NCBI RefSeq assembly: GCF_003957515.1
Contig: NZ_RQXW01000007.1
Coordinates: 1-64,000, forward strand
Source: Amphritea opalescens
GTDB taxonomy: Bacteria; Pseudomonadota; Gammaproteobacteria; Pseudomonadales; Balneatricaceae
Direction of reading: 5' to 3'
Length of the DNA stretch: 64,000 bases
Each line of letters opens with the position of its first letter. Within the stretch, counting starts at the first letter, position 1. Positions 47,296 to 57,229 of the stretch are shown here, piece after piece. The notes beneath the pieces were generated by a model. It worked only from the letters and a program-made list of their open reading frames with translations, ran no database searches and had not been told where the DNA came from. The position numbers and the translations under genes were made by a program.

Positions 47296-48639
47296 TCAGT
47301 CTAGACCCAGTTTCTTCTCTAAATAATGGATATTAACGCCGCCTTCCGCGAAGTTAGTATCGCGCACGATGATCTGGTGCAGCGGGATATTACAACGAAT
47401 ACCCTCGATCACCATTTCGTCCAATGCTATTTCCATTCTGCGTAATGCGGTTGCCCGATCTTCACCATAGGTAATCAGCTTCGCAATGAGCGAGTCATAA
47501 TGTGGTGGAACGGTGTAGCCGTTATACAGATGGGAATCAACCCGAACGCCGATACCACCTGGTGCATGGAAATGACTGACAGTACCAGGGCAGGGCATAA
47601 AGGTTTTAGGATCTTCGGCATTGATGCGGCACTCGATAGAGTGGCCGAGCAATTTCACGTCTTCCTGTTTGAATGACAGTGGCATGCCAGAGGCGATGCG
47701 TAACTGTTCTTTGACGATATCGATACCCGTTACCATCTCGGAAACTGGGTGTTCAACCTGAACACGGGTGTTCATTTCGATAAAGTAGAAATGGCCATCC
47801 TCGTACAGGAATTCGAAGGTGCCGGCACCGCGATAGTTGATCGCAAGGCAGGCATCGACGCAGCTTTTCAATACTTCGGCGCGGGCCGCAGGATCGATAT
47901 CGGGCGCTGGCGCTTCTTCAACGACTTTCTGGTGACGACGTTGCATAGAGCAGTCGCGGTCATACAGGTGGATCGCATGACCCTGTCCGTCAGAAAGTAC
48001 CTGAACTTCAACATGGCGAGGGTTCTCAAGGAACTTCTCCATGTATACGGTTTCGTCGCCGAAAGAGGATTTTGCTTCCGCCTTAGTAACGTATACCGCG
48101 TTTAGCAAGCTCGCTTCGCTATGCACGACCCGCATACCGCGTCCACCGCCACCGGCGGCCGCTTTGATAATCACGGGGTAGCCGATGCGACGGGCAATCT
48201 CGATGACTTTGTCGCCATCTTCAGGCAGTTCGCCGTCAGAGCCCGGTACGGTCGGTACGCCGGCTTTTTGCATCGCTTCGATAGCCGCTACTTTATCGCC
48301 CATGATGCGGATGGTTTCCGCTTTAGGGCCGATAAAGGCAAAACCACTTTGCTCAACACGTTCGGCAAAGTCGGCGTTTTCAGCTAAGAAACCGTAGCCT
48401 GGGTGGATGCCCATCGCGTCGGTTACTTCGGCGGCCGCAATGATGGCGGGAATATTTAGGTAGCTTTGTGCCGATGAGGGTGGTCCGATACATACGGCTT
48501 CATCTGCGAGACGAACATGCATCAAATCACGATCCGCAGTGGAGTGGATCGCAACCGTTTTGATGCCGAGTTCTTTACAGGCCCGGAGGATACGCAGGGC
48601 GATCTCTCCGCGGTTGGCAATAACAACTTTTTCTAGCAT
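47296..48639 (-). CDS. accC: Acetyl-CoA carboxylase, biotin carboxylase subunit
   Basis: 447 residues. Carboxylates biotin on AccB using ATP and bicarbonate. [16 protein letters not shown] starts the protein; the glycine-rich ATP loop is [14 protein letters not shown] and the ATP-grasp core has [20 protein letters not shown] in two adjoining pieces. Last gene of aroQ-accB-accC, 25 bases after accB. Confidence 0.98.
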   Translation of the reverse strand: MLEKVVIANRGEIALRILRACKELGIKTVAIHSTADRDLMHVRLADEAVCIGPPSSAQSYLNIPAIIAAAEVTDAMGIHPGYGFLAENADFAERVEQSGFAFIGPKAETIRIMGDKVAAIEAMQKAGVPTVPGSDGELPEDGDKVIEIARRIGYPVIIKAAAGGGGRGMRVVHSEASLLNAVYVTKAEAKSSFGDETVYMEKFLENPRHVEVQVLSDGQGHAIHLYDRDCSMQRRHQKVVEEAPAPDIDPAARAEVLKSCVDACLAINYRGAGTFEFLYEDGHFYFIEMNTRVQVEHPVSEMVTGIDIVKEQLRIASGMPLSFKQEDVKLLGHSIECRINAEDPKTFMPCPGTVSHFHAPGGIGVRVDSHLYNGYTVPPHYDSLIAKLITYGEDRATALRRMEIALDEMVIEGIRCNIPLHQIIVRDTNFAEGGVNIHYLEKKLGLD

Positions 48640-48664
48640 GTCGAGAACCTGTCTGGTGGATAGC

Positions 48665-49108
48665 TTAAACGATGATTACCAGTGGTTGATCAAACTCAAC
48701 CGGTTGGCCGTCTTCTACCATGATAGCTTCGACAACACCGGATCTGTCTGCTTCGATCTGGTTCATCATCTTCATTGCTTCAACGATGCAGATAGGGTCA
48801 CCCTCTTTCACGGTCTGACCGACTTCAACGAATGACGGTGAGCTAGGTGATGGGGAGCGGTAGAACGTACCAACCATCGGAGACAGAACCGCCTGACCAT
48901 TGTAGGCAGGAGCAGCAGCAACGGGCGCTACTGGTGCGGCGACAGGCGCAGCAACCGGTGCAGGCGCTGCAGCGATAGGAGCAGGGGCTGCGACAACAGC
49001 AGCACCACGGCTGATACGTACAGACTCTTCGCCTTCTTTGATTTCGATCTCGTTGATGTTGGATTCTTCCAACAGTTCAATCAGTTTTTTTACTTTGCGA
49101 ATATCCAT
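48665..49108 (-). CDS. accB: Biotin carboxyl carrier protein
   Basis: 147 residues from ATG 49108 ([15 protein letters not shown]), the conserved start; TTG 49129 would add seven. The Ala/Pro/Val-rich linker (about 46-73) connects to the biotinyl domain, with the biotinylated lysine in [12 protein letters not shown]. Carries the carboxyl group between AccC and AccDA in fatty acid synthesis. Confidence 0.97.
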   Translation of the reverse strand: MDIRKVKKLIELLEESNINEIEIKEGEESVRISRGAAVVAAPAPIAAAPAPVAAPVAAPVAPVAAAPAYNGQAVLSPMVGTFYRSPSPSSPSFVEVGQTVKEGDPICIVEAMKMMNQIEADRSGVVEAIMVEDGQPVEFDQPLVIIV

Positions 49109-49137
49109 ACTAATGAAATTCTCTATCAATTCAGATG

Positions 49138-49581
49138 TTAAAGTTTTTCAACCCGGCTGATGGCGGATTGTAATGCAAATTCATAACCTTGGACGCCCAG
49201 ACCGCAGATAACGCCCACTGCCACATCGGAAAGATAGGAGTGATGACGAAATGATTCGCGGGCATGCACGTTGGAGATATGGATCTCTATAAAAGGGATC
49301 GCCACACCTAACAGTGCATCACGCAAGGCAACACTCGTATGAGTAAATGCCGCTGGGTTAATCAGTATAAAATCCACCTGTTCGACACGGGCCTGGTGGA
49401 TCCGTTCAATCAGTACATGCTCGGCGTTACTTTGCAGGCACTCAATCTGGTGACCCGCTTGCTGAGCAAGGGTGGTAAGGCGTTGGTTAATGTCCTGCAA
49501 TGTCGCAGCGCCATAAACCTCAGGCTCGCGTGTGCCGAGCAGATTCAGGTTAGGGCCGTTGAGGAGCAGTATCTTAGCCAT
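49138..49581 (-). CDS. aroQ: 3-dehydroquinate dehydratase, type II
   Basis: 147 residues. Dehydrates 3-dehydroquinate in the shikimate pathway. [20 protein letters not shown] has the active-site tyrosine, [14 protein letters not shown] follows, and the catalytic histidine is in [18 protein letters not shown]. Precedes accB as in many gammaproteobacteria. Confidence 0.97.
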   Translation of the reverse strand: MAKILLLNGPNLNLLGTREPEVYGAATLQDINQRLTTLAQQAGHQIECLQSNAEHVLIERIHQARVEQVDFILINPAAFTHTSVALRDALLGVAIPFIEIHISNVHARESFRHHSYLSDVAVGVICGLGVQGYEFALQSAISRVEKL

Positions 49582-49956
49582 TAATAAAGCCTATAACGAC
49601 GTATAATTACGTCCGATGGATATAAAAGAGAGTAGTTTGCCGGAAAAGCTAAACAGTGTAAACCGGTTTACTACTTATTGTGTTTTATCATCAGTTTTGC
49701 CGACGTTGTGCTTGGTTTCTGATCAATATCAGCTTTGAGTTCGGCTATTTGATGACCCTGATAATGTCGTTTCTGTTCATCTTGTGTTCATAAGTCATCG
49801 GTTAGCGGTGACTTGTTTCAATGCTTGAATAAATACCTCTGTAATCAGTGTAGTATAATGATCAATTAATTACAGCGCGCCGAGCATTGACCCGGTCTGT
49901 CAAATCGGACATATTGCGGTGCAATAAAGAAGCGCTTTTACGTTAAAGGAAATACC
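49582..49956. other. Divergent intergenic region between aroQ and the DUF2333 gene
   Basis: 375 bases with no gene. It must hold the promoter of aroQ-accBC on the minus strand and that of the DUF2333 gene on the plus strand. TATAAT at 49854-49859 is a candidate plus-strand -10 without a clear -35. AAAGGAAA precedes the DUF2333 start. Confidence 0.55.
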
Positions 49957-51000
49957 ATGGATATGTTACAGCGGTTGTGGTTCTCATGCTGGGATAAGCT
50001 AACAGGCACGGTCGGTCGGGTGAGATTTTTTCGCCCAGTGTTGGTGATTCTAGGTTTGTATTTGTTGGTGAGTGTCGGTGTGGGTGTCTGGTGGAGCCAG
50101 GAGCCAGAACCCTTTGAGATCCAAGCTAAAACGGTACAGGCCGCTGACGGTACAGAACATAAAATTATCGGTTCCGCGACGGTCTCAACGCTGATTAAAA
50201 TTACCGATACCTTGTTGCAGAAGCAGGGAGGTTATCTATCGAATGACCGTCTGCCACCGGGCATCTGGTTGGATAATATTCCAAACTGGGAGTTTGGTGT
50301 CTTGGTACAGGCACGGGATATGTCTCGGGCCATGCGTAAAGATTTTAGTCGTTCACAGTCGCAATCCACCGAAGATGTGGATTTAAAAGCTGCTGAGCCA
50401 CTGCTGCACTTTGATAGTAACAGTTGGGTGTTGCCCTCCAGTGAAAGTGAGTACACCCGCGCGCTGAACCATCTGCGGGCTTATGAGGTGCGTTTAGCTG
50501 ACCCTCAGCAACAGGATGCGCAGTTTTACTCCCGTGCCGATAACCTACGGGGTTGGTTGGCGGATGTTTCTACTCGCTTAGGCAGCTTATCTCAGCGTTT
50601 GAGTGCCAGTGTTGGCCAGAAACGAGTGAATACTGATTTGGCGGGCGAATCCAGTGCGCGTCAGTCCACCGATAATGCCGGTGACCGGGAAGTTAAAACG
50701 GGCTTCCTCGAGATTGATGATGTGTTCTATGAAGCACGCGGTACTGCTTGGGCGCTAATTCATCTGCTGCAAGCGGTTGAAGTCGATTTTGCCGATGCGT
50801 TGGAGAAGAAAAACGCCTTGATCAGTCTGCGTCAGATTATTCGTGAACTCGAAGCGACACAGGGAACTGTTTGGACGCCGATGATCTTGAATGGTAGTGA
50901 GTTTGGTTTGCTGGCCAATCACTCATTGGTGATGGCGTCATATATCTCCCGCGCCAACGCCGCGATTATTGATCTGCGTACCTTGCTAGAACAGGGTTAA
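49957..51000 (+). CDS. DUF2333 family membrane protein
   Basis: 347 residues. One N-terminal membrane helix (about 25-46: VRFFRPVLVILGLYLLVSVG region) and a large, mostly helical domain outside the cytoplasm. It fits DUF2333, a family of Pseudomonadales/Oceanospirillales with no known function (motifs GGYLSNDRLPPGIWLDNIPNWEFGVL in sequence, RDMSRAMRKDFSRSQSQS). AAAGGAAATACC precedes ATG 49957. Followed at 65 bases by the ParA gene. Confidence 0.85.
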   Translation: MDMLQRLWFSCWDKLTGTVGRVRFFRPVLVILGLYLLVSVGVGVWWSQEPEPFEIQAKTVQAADGTEHKIIGSATVSTLIKITDTLLQKQGGYLSNDRLPPGIWLDNIPNWEFGVLVQARDMSRAMRKDFSRSQSQSTEDVDLKAAEPLLHFDSNSWVLPSSESEYTRALNHLRAYEVRLADPQQQDAQFYSRADNLRGWLADVSTRLGSLSQRLSASVGQKRVNTDLAGESSARQSTDNAGDREVKTGFLEIDDVFYEARGTAWALIHLLQAVEVDFADALEKKNALISLRQIIRELEATQGTVWTPMILNGSEFGLLANHSLVMASYISRANAAIIDLRTLLEQG

Positions 51001-51065
51001 TGATTGTTTGAGATAAGCTGGCAATAGTTGTTCGCGTGATACCGCGTTATAGGAAGGGAAATCGT

Positions 51066-51830
51066 ATGATCCGAGTGGTTTTTAATCAGAAGGGTGGCGT
51101 CGGTAAATCGAGTATCAGCACTAACCTAGCCGCCATTAGTGCGAGTCAGGGCAAACGGACGCTGGTGGTTGATCTGGATTCGCAGTGTAATACCAGTCAC
51201 TACCTGCTCGGCGACCAGGTGAATGAAACGGTTGGCGATATCAAAGACTTTTTTGAGCAGATGCTAAGTTTTCAGGTGCGGCCTAAAGCGATTACGGAGT
51301 TTATTCATGGAACGCTGTATGAAAATCTGGATCTGTTGCCGTCAAGCCCAGCGCTGGGAGATCTGCATGCTAAGTTGGAAGCGAAGCACAAGATCTATAA
51401 GTTGCGAGATGCGCTGCAGCAGCTAGATCAGTATGATGCGATCTATATCGACACGCCGCCGGCCTTTAATTTTTATACATTATCGGCGCTCTGTGGGGCG
51501 GATAGTTGTTTGATTCCTTTTGACTGCGATGAATTCTCTCGGCAGGCCCTGTATAGCCTTATGTACAATGTGCAGGAGACGCAGCAGGACCATAACGAGA
51601 AACTGATCATCGAAGGGATTGTGGTGAATCAGTATCAGCCCCGGGCGAATGCCTCTATCAGCATCGTTGAAATGCTAAAGGATGATAACTTACCGGTACT
51701 GAATGCAAAACTCTCCTCATCGGTCAAAATGAAAGAGTCACACAACGCCTGTGTTCCCCTTATTCACTTTGCCCCGAAGCACAAACTCACACTGGAATAT
51801 TTAGCACTGCATGACGAGTTGAGTGGTTGA
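51066..51830 (+). CDS. ParA family ATPase, orphan (no ParB nearby)
   Basis: 254 residues from ATG 51066, which has GGAAGGG before it. Deviant Walker A motif NQKGGVGKSS at residues 7-16, VDLDSQCN (A' region) and IYIDTPPAFNF (Walker B region). Such ATPases position plasmids, chromosomes or protein complexes. There is no parB or parS-like gene beside it, so a role in positioning other cargo, or with the DUF2333 protein, is possible. Confidence 0.88.
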   Translation: MIRVVFNQKGGVGKSSISTNLAAISASQGKRTLVVDLDSQCNTSHYLLGDQVNETVGDIKDFFEQMLSFQVRPKAITEFIHGTLYENLDLLPSSPALGDLHAKLEAKHKIYKLRDALQQLDQYDAIYIDTPPAFNFYTLSALCGADSCLIPFDCDEFSRQALYSLMYNVQETQQDHNEKLIIEGIVVNQYQPRANASISIVEMLKDDNLPVLNAKLSSSVKMKESHNACVPLIHFAPKHKLTLEYLALHDELSG

Positions 51831-52088
51831 AACGATCAACTGTTTTATGAGCACTGACTAGGCGCCTATGTGCGTCTTTTTGGTGCAAATTCACCGCATT
51901 CGGGTGCCATTTTGTCGCTTCCGGAGCGAAATCTGCTGGCTGATTAGCCCTGTCCTTATTTTGTGACGTCCATCTAAGACATTCTGTCTAGCTCAAGGTA
52001 TTATGTTTTAAACTTTTCAGGCTCAGTACGGTGGTGCGCCCATCGGTTGACGCTTTCGTTTCCCGTCGCTTTAAAAAGAGACTTCAGT

Positions 52089-52715
52089 ATGCGTATACAC
52101 GAAATTAACCACCCTTTAGTTAAACATAAGATTAGTCTGATGCGGGCTGCGGACATCAGTACCCGAGCGTTTCGTCAGTTGGCGGCCGAAGTGGGGGCTC
52201 TGTTGACCTATGAAGCGACCAAAGATCTGAAAACCGAAGTCTATCAGTTTGAAGGCTGGTGCGGTGAGATGACCGGCGAACAGATTAAAGGTAAAAAGGT
52301 AACGGTTGTGCCGATTTTGCGCGCCGGTATCGGTATGTTGGATGGCGTACTGGATCTGATTCCGAGTGCCAAAATCAGCGTGGTTGGTTTATACCGCGAT
52401 GAAGAAACATTGCAGCCGGTTACCTACTTTGAGCGTTTGACCAGCGATATGGAAGAGCGGTTGGCGTTGGTGATCGACCCGATGTTAGCAACGGGTGGTT
52501 CGATGAACGCTACGATCGATATGCTAAAGAGCTCCGGCTGTCAGGATATTAAAGCTCTGGTGTTAGTGGCCGCGCCTGAAGGTATTAAAGCGGTGAATGA
52601 GGCTCATCCTGATGTTGAACTATACGCTGCGGCGGTGGATAGCCATCTGAATGAACAGGGTTATATTATTCCGGGCCTAGGCGATGCCGGTGATAAAATT
52701 TTTGGTACTAAATAA
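52089..52715 (+). CDS. upp: Uracil phosphoribosyltransferase
   Basis: 208 residues from ATG 52089 ([19 protein letters not shown]), the family start. Converts uracil and PRPP to UMP. The PRPP-binding loop is [12 protein letters not shown] and the C-terminal uracil site is [17 protein letters not shown]. Starts a salvage operon with uraA 11 bases downstream. The 258-base gap before it is gene-free. Confidence 0.97.
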   Translation: MRIHEINHPLVKHKISLMRAADISTRAFRQLAAEVGALLTYEATKDLKTEVYQFEGWCGEMTGEQIKGKKVTVVPILRAGIGMLDGVLDLIPSAKISVVGLYRDEETLQPVTYFERLTSDMEERLALVIDPMLATGGSMNATIDMLKSSGCQDIKALVLVAAPEGIKAVNEAHPDVELYAAAVDSHLNEQGYIIPGLGDAGDKIFGTK

Positions 52716-52726
52716 AGGGCTATCTG

Positions 52727-54037
52727 ATGACTGGAAAGGTAAACGAGACTCTAGACGGTAGCGAGGCGCTTTGGCGTACGGTACTGGCGGGTTCACAAAT
52801 GTTGTTTGTTGCTTTTGGGGCGCTAGTATTAATGCCGTTATTGACCGGCATGGACCCTAGTGTGGCACTCTTTACGGCTGGCTTAGGCACCTTGTTGTTC
52901 CAGTTTGTCACTAAGCGTCAGGTGCCGGTGTTTTTGGCATCTTCTTTTGCGTTTATTGCGCCGATTATCTATAGCACCAGTACTTGGGGCATGCCCGCCA
53001 CCATGGGGGCGCTTTTCTGCGCTGGCTTGGTGTATATGTTGTTGGCACTAGCGGTGAAAGTTCGCGGTGTTGGCTTTTTGCATCGTTTACTACCACCGGT
53101 CGTGGTCGGCCCCGTCATTATGGTGATTGGCTTAGGGTTGGCGCCAGTAGCGGTAAACATGGCGATGGGTAAAGCGGGGGATGGCAGTATCGAACTGTTT
53201 CCTTATATCGATTCGATGATCGTGTCTATGTCTGCATTGGCAACGACCCTGTTAGTGGCGACCTTAGGTAAAGGTATCTTCCGCTTATTGCCGATTATGG
53301 CAGGGGTTATAGTGGGTTATCTGATGGCAAACTTCTTCGGTATGGTGGATTATCAGATCGTTGCAGATGCCGCGTTTCTAGCCGTGCCTGCGTTTGTTTT
53401 GCCGGAACTTAATTGGCAGGCGATTCTGTTTATGATTCCTGTGGCCATTGCGCCAGCGGTCGAGCATGTGGGTGATGTGTTGGCGATTGGTCATGTGACC
53501 GGCAAAGACTATATCAAGAAGCCCGGCTTGCACCGTACGCTGTTTGGCGACGGACTGGCAACCTCGGCGGCGGCGCTGTTTGGTGGCCCACCAAATACCA
53601 CCTATTCTGAAGTTACCGGTGCGGTCATGCTGACCCGCTCGTTTAATCCGATGATTATGATATGGGCGGCGGTGTTTGCGATCTTACTAGCCTTTGTTGC
53701 TAAGTTTGGCATCTTACTGCAAACCATTCCCTCACCGGTGATGGGCGGTATTTTGATTCTGTTGTTTGGCTCGATCGCTGCGGTAGGTCTTAATACGCTG
53801 ATTAAAGCGCGTGTCGACCTAGCAGAACAGCGCAATCTGGTGATTGTGGCGACTACCTTGGTGTTTGGTATTGGCGGTATGGTGGTTGGTCAAGGTGAGT
53901 TCAGCATGCAGGGCGTGAGCTTATGTGGCGTGGTGGCGATTCTGCTGAACCTGTTCTTGCCAGGGCATAAGCCGATGGCGGATGATCTGCATGAAGAGCA
54001 AGAAATGGTTGATGACCTGATTGAGCATACAAAATAA
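52727..54037 (+). CDS. uraA: Uracil permease (NCS2 family)
   Basis: 436 residues, about 12-14 membrane helices. Uracil/H+ symporter. Typical are the AFGALVLMPLLTGMDPSVALF start, the substrate-site region VAIAPAVEHVGDVLAIGHV and GGPPNTTYSEVTGAVMLTR. Paired with upp for uracil uptake and salvage. Confidence 0.95.
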   Translation: MTGKVNETLDGSEALWRTVLAGSQMLFVAFGALVLMPLLTGMDPSVALFTAGLGTLLFQFVTKRQVPVFLASSFAFIAPIIYSTSTWGMPATMGALFCAGLVYMLLALAVKVRGVGFLHRLLPPVVVGPVIMVIGLGLAPVAVNMAMGKAGDGSIELFPYIDSMIVSMSALATTLLVATLGKGIFRLLPIMAGVIVGYLMANFFGMVDYQIVADAAFLAVPAFVLPELNWQAILFMIPVAIAPAVEHVGDVLAIGHVTGKDYIKKPGLHRTLFGDGLATSAAALFGGPPNTTYSEVTGAVMLTRSFNPMIMIWAAVFAILLAFVAKFGILLQTIPSPVMGGILILLFGSIAAVGLNTLIKARVDLAEQRNLVIVATTLVFGIGGMVVGQGEFSMQGVSLCGVVAILLNLFLPGHKPMADDLHEEQEMVDDLIEHTK

Positions 54038-54091
54038 GCCGTTTACCGGCTGTTAGTGGCGTAGAGAGACTGCGTTTCTGACGATGATGAT

Positions 54092-54117
54092 AAAAACCGG
54101 CGGCTGTCGGTTTTTTT
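54092..54117 (+). terminator. Rho-independent terminator after uraA
   Basis: AAAAACCG (54092-54099) pairs with CGGTTTTT (54108-54115) with an 8-base inner segment, and T runs to 54117. Confidence 0.82.
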
Positions 54118-54216
54118 GTCAATAATAATGATATAAGGGTAATCCCTCATTTTGTGATTGAAATTCGGCCTCGATGATGGAACACTGTGGGCTGATTTTA
54201 AGAGGATAGGCTGAAT

Positions 54217-55068
54217 ATGAAGATTAACAGTTTTGGTGTGGTAGGTGCTGGTCAGATGGGTGGTGGTATTGCTCAGGTGGCAGCGTGCTCTGGTTTTGAT
54301 GTGGTTTTGTATGATCTGAACGAACCCGCTCTAGCGCGCGGCATTAAAGCGATCAGTTCTAGCTTGGCGCGCATGGTCACGAAGGAAAAGCTGACTCAGG
54401 ATGAAGCGGATCAGGCATTGGCGCGGATCACGCAAACGACTGATATGGCGGATATGGCGTCAACCGGTATCGTGGTGGAAGCGGCCAGTGAAGATGAAGA
54501 GATCAAGAAAACCATCTTCCGTAAACTGGATGAAGTGTGCCAGCCGGAGACGATCTTAGCGACCAATACCTCATCGATCTCGATTACTCGATTGGCGGCG
54601 GTAACTTCTCGCCCTGGTAAAGTGATCGGAATGCACTTTATGAATCCGGTACCGATGATGCAGTTGGTGGAGATTATCCGCGCGCTACAAACCGAGGATG
54701 CGGTGTTTGATGCGGTACAGCAGTTGTCACTGGAGATGAGTAAAGTGCCGGTGGACGTTAAAGATGCGCCGGGCTTTGTTTCTAACCGTATTCTGATGCC
54801 GATGATCAATGAAGCGGTATTCTGCCGTTATGAGAATCTCGCCTCGGCAGAAGAGATCGATACCGTCATGAAGCTGGGGATGAGCCACCCAATGGGGCCG
54901 TTGGCACTGGCGGATCTGATCGGTTTGGACACCTGCTTGAGCATTATGAATGTGCTCTATGATAACTTCAAAGATTCCAAATATCGTCCTTGTCCACTGC
55001 TGGTGCAGATGGTTGATGCCGGTTATATGGGGCGTAAGAGCGGCCGCGGGTTTTATACCTACGACTGA
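54217..55068 (+). CDS. hbd: 3-hydroxybutyryl-CoA dehydrogenase
   Basis: 283 residues, the stand-alone HCDH type. Oxidises or forms (S)-3-hydroxyacyl-CoA with NAD(P). The Rossmann loop is GVVGAGQMGGGIAQVAA (6-22); TNTSSISITRLA and the catalytic histidine in GMHFMNPVPMMQLVE follow; GFVSNRILMPMINEA starts the C-terminal domain. Single gene; AGAGGATAGG precedes ATG 54217. It may serve butyrate-type or fatty acid pathways. Confidence 0.94.
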   Translation: MKINSFGVVGAGQMGGGIAQVAACSGFDVVLYDLNEPALARGIKAISSSLARMVTKEKLTQDEADQALARITQTTDMADMASTGIVVEAASEDEEIKKTIFRKLDEVCQPETILATNTSSISITRLAAVTSRPGKVIGMHFMNPVPMMQLVEIIRALQTEDAVFDAVQQLSLEMSKVPVDVKDAPGFVSNRILMPMINEAVFCRYENLASAEEIDTVMKLGMSHPMGPLALADLIGLDTCLSIMNVLYDNFKDSKYRPCPLLVQMVDAGYMGRKSGRGFYTYD

Positions 55069-55082
55069 GTTGTTATGTCGGG

Positions 55083-55410
55083 TGATTCGTTGAGAGGTGT
55101 TGGATTTGTGTAGGGTGCCGATGAAGCATGAATCGCACCGGTTTTTGTCTAGATGATGATGCGGTTCGCAAAGCTCACCGGCATCCTACAGATCGCTCGT
55201 TGAGACGTGTTGGTTTTTTGTAGGGTGCTGATGGAGTATGAATCGCACCTGCTTTTCGTATAGGCGATGATGCGGTTCGCAAGCTCACCGGCATCCTACA
55301 GATCGCTCGTTGATACGTGTTGGGTTTGTGTAGGGTGCCGATGAAGCATGAATCGCACCGGTTTTTCGTATAGGCAATGATGCGGTTCGCAAGCTCACCA
55401 GCACGTCTAC
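55083..55410. repeat. Tandem array of three 110-base palindromic units
   Basis: Palindromes start at 55110, 55220 and 55330, a period of exactly 110. Each has a left arm GTAGGGTGCCGATGAAGC followed by ATGAATCGCACC, and a right arm GATGCGGTTCGCAAAGC followed by TCACCGGCATCCTAC. The right arm reverse-complements the left with few mismatches, so each unit folds into a ~30-base-pair hairpin around about 20 bases. The spacers (ATCGCTCGTTGAGACGTG type) are also conserved. Gene-free between hbd and the convergent gene at 55415. Confidence 0.92.
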
Positions 55411-55414
55411 GACG

Positions 55415-55873
55415 TTATGGCGCAAAAGCCTGCTTGATCTTTGCCTTATCGATGAGTTTGGCTGAATCCGATATGGTTGCTCTGACCTCGGTATTTGAAA
55501 CTAAATCATTGATGGGGAGTTTGACGATACGTGCGATGGCTTTCTGCATCGCTTGAGGATCGGTGCGTAGCGCTGCTTTAGATTCGTTGTAGCAGTCCTC
55601 TACCATGAGGCGGGTAATGAGTGAGCCAAACTCTTTTTTAGATGCTTGCAGATCCTCGGCTGAAACCTGACTATACGCTTTGAGTTCTGGATGGGTCGAC
55701 AATGAGAAAAACATCCATTTCACCAGTGCTTTCCGTTCTTTACCCGTTAGTGAATCGACGAAGCAGGTTTCGAGCGCTTGCGCATGTGCCGTGATCGGCA
55801 GTATGAAACAAAGGCTAGTCATCAGTGTTAAAGCGAACGTCGGTATGATGCGTTTCAAAGTAAATAACCCCAT
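55415..55873 (-). CDS. Secreted protein of unknown function
   Basis: 152 residues. Signal peptide (about 1-31, cleaved after AHA), then a helical mature part with two cysteines (ETCFVDSLTGKERKAL and EDCYNESKAALR). No family recognised. Its 3' end abuts the palindromic array. No operon partner: the next minus-strand gene starts far upstream and the plus-strand hbd is convergent. Confidence 0.75.
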   Translation of the reverse strand: MGLFTLKRIIPTFALTLMTSLCFILPITAHAQALETCFVDSLTGKERKALVKWMFFSLSTHPELKAYSQVSAEDLQASKKEFGSLITRLMVEDCYNESKAALRTDPQAMQKAIARIVKLPINDLVSNTEVRATISDSAKLIDKAKIKQAFAP

Positions 55874-56035
55874 TTTTGATCAATGAATGTCGCTTCTGCT
55901 GTCCGCGATACGCTGACGCGCGGTTGATTAGCCTGTGGATAAGATAATCAGCATACCCGCTCGGTGACGGCAAAGACAGTTGGCTTAGCGGCAGACGAGC
56001 CGCTTTGATTATGGCAATACATGGTGATGCGGATG

Positions 56036-57211
56036 CTATTTCGATAGATAACGGATGCCATTTTCTAACCCTTCCAGCGTTAGAGGAAACATTTTTTGAT
56101 CCAATATGTTTTTGATCATCTGGGTGCTGGCGGTGTAATCCCAGTAACGTTGGTGATTGGGGTTAAGCCAGATCGCTTTATCCCAGGTATCCATAATACG
56201 TCGTAGCCAGACCTCTCCCGCTTCGGGATTGCGGTGTTCGACACTGCCGAAGCGTTCGGTGACCTCATAGGGGGCCATCGCCGCATCTCCTACAAAGATC
56301 ACCCGATAATCACGGCCATAGGTATGCAGCAGATCGAAGGTGTCGATATGTTCGTGCCAGCGCCGTTTATTGTCTTTCCACACCCGTTCATAGACACAGT
56401 TGTGAAAGTAGAAATATTCCAGATGTTTAAACTCGGTGCGCGCGGCTGAAAAGAGTTGCTCGCACTGCTGGATATAGGGGTCCATAGAGCCGCCCACATC
56501 AAAAAATATCAGCACCTTGGCGGCGTTATGCCGTTCCGGCACCATTTTTAGATCGAGGTAGCCGGCGTTATTGGCCGTGGAGCGGATGGTATCGTCTAAA
56601 TCGAGTTCATCCGCGGAGCCGGTACGGGCAAACTTGCGCAGTTTACGTAGCGCGACTTTAAGATTACGGGTGCCGAGTTCGACGTTGTCATCGAGGTCGC
56701 GGAACTGTCGTTTTTCCCAGACTTTGACCGCCTGCTTATGTTTGCTTTCGCCACCGATTCTCACACCTTCGGGATTATAGCCGCTATGACCGAAGGGAGA
56801 TGTGCCGCCGGTGCCGATCCATTTGTTACCACCGGCGTGTCGTTCCTGTTGTTCTTCAAAGCGTTTGGCGAGGGTTTCCATCAGCTTGTCGAGGCCGCCG
56901 AGTTTTTCGATTTCGGCTTTATCTTCGTCGCTGAGGTTACGGATAAAGTCGGCGTCCAGCCAGTCTTCGGGGATCAGGTTATCAAAGGGATCGGGTAGCT
57001 CGGCTAACCCCTTAAAATAGTGGCCAAAGGCGAGATCAAAGCGGTCGAAATATTTCTCATCCTTTACCATGCAGGTACGGGCCAGCAGATAGAAATCATC
57101 CCAGTCGGCGAAGGCTAGGTGGTTATCGAGCGCTTCCAGTAGGGCGAGCAGCTCATGGATGGAAACCGGCACCTGAGCTTTGCGCAGGGTGTAGAAAAAA
57201 TCGACTAACAT
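56036..57211 (-). CDS. VWA domain protein of the CoxE family
   Basis: 391 residues. N-terminal helical region (VDFFYTLRKAQVPVSIHELLALL) and a C-terminal VWA domain with metal-site motif FFDVGGSMD, where the usual second serine position is kept. An acidic/glycine linker lies between (HAGGNKWIGTGGTSPFGHSG). CoxE-type proteins partner MoxR ATPases in enzyme maturation. It follows the MoxR gene by 18 bases, so the two likely form a chaperone pair. Confidence 0.9.
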   Translation of the reverse strand: MLVDFFYTLRKAQVPVSIHELLALLEALDNHLAFADWDDFYLLARTCMVKDEKYFDRFDLAFGHYFKGLAELPDPFDNLIPEDWLDADFIRNLSDEDKAEIEKLGGLDKLMETLAKRFEEQQERHAGGNKWIGTGGTSPFGHSGYNPEGVRIGGESKHKQAVKVWEKRQFRDLDDNVELGTRNLKVALRKLRKFARTGSADELDLDDTIRSTANNAGYLDLKMVPERHNAAKVLIFFDVGGSMDPYIQQCEQLFSAARTEFKHLEYFYFHNCVYERVWKDNKRRWHEHIDTFDLLHTYGRDYRVIFVGDAAMAPYEVTERFGSVEHRNPEAGEVWLRRIMDTWDKAIWLNPNHQRYWDYTASTQMIKNILDQKMFPLTLEGLENGIRYLSK

Positions 57212-57229
57212 AGATCACTCCCTGCAGGC

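Noticed and set aside
55083-55410. CRISPR array
   Set aside because: The units are 110 bases, palindromic over their length, with conserved spacers, and no cas genes are present.
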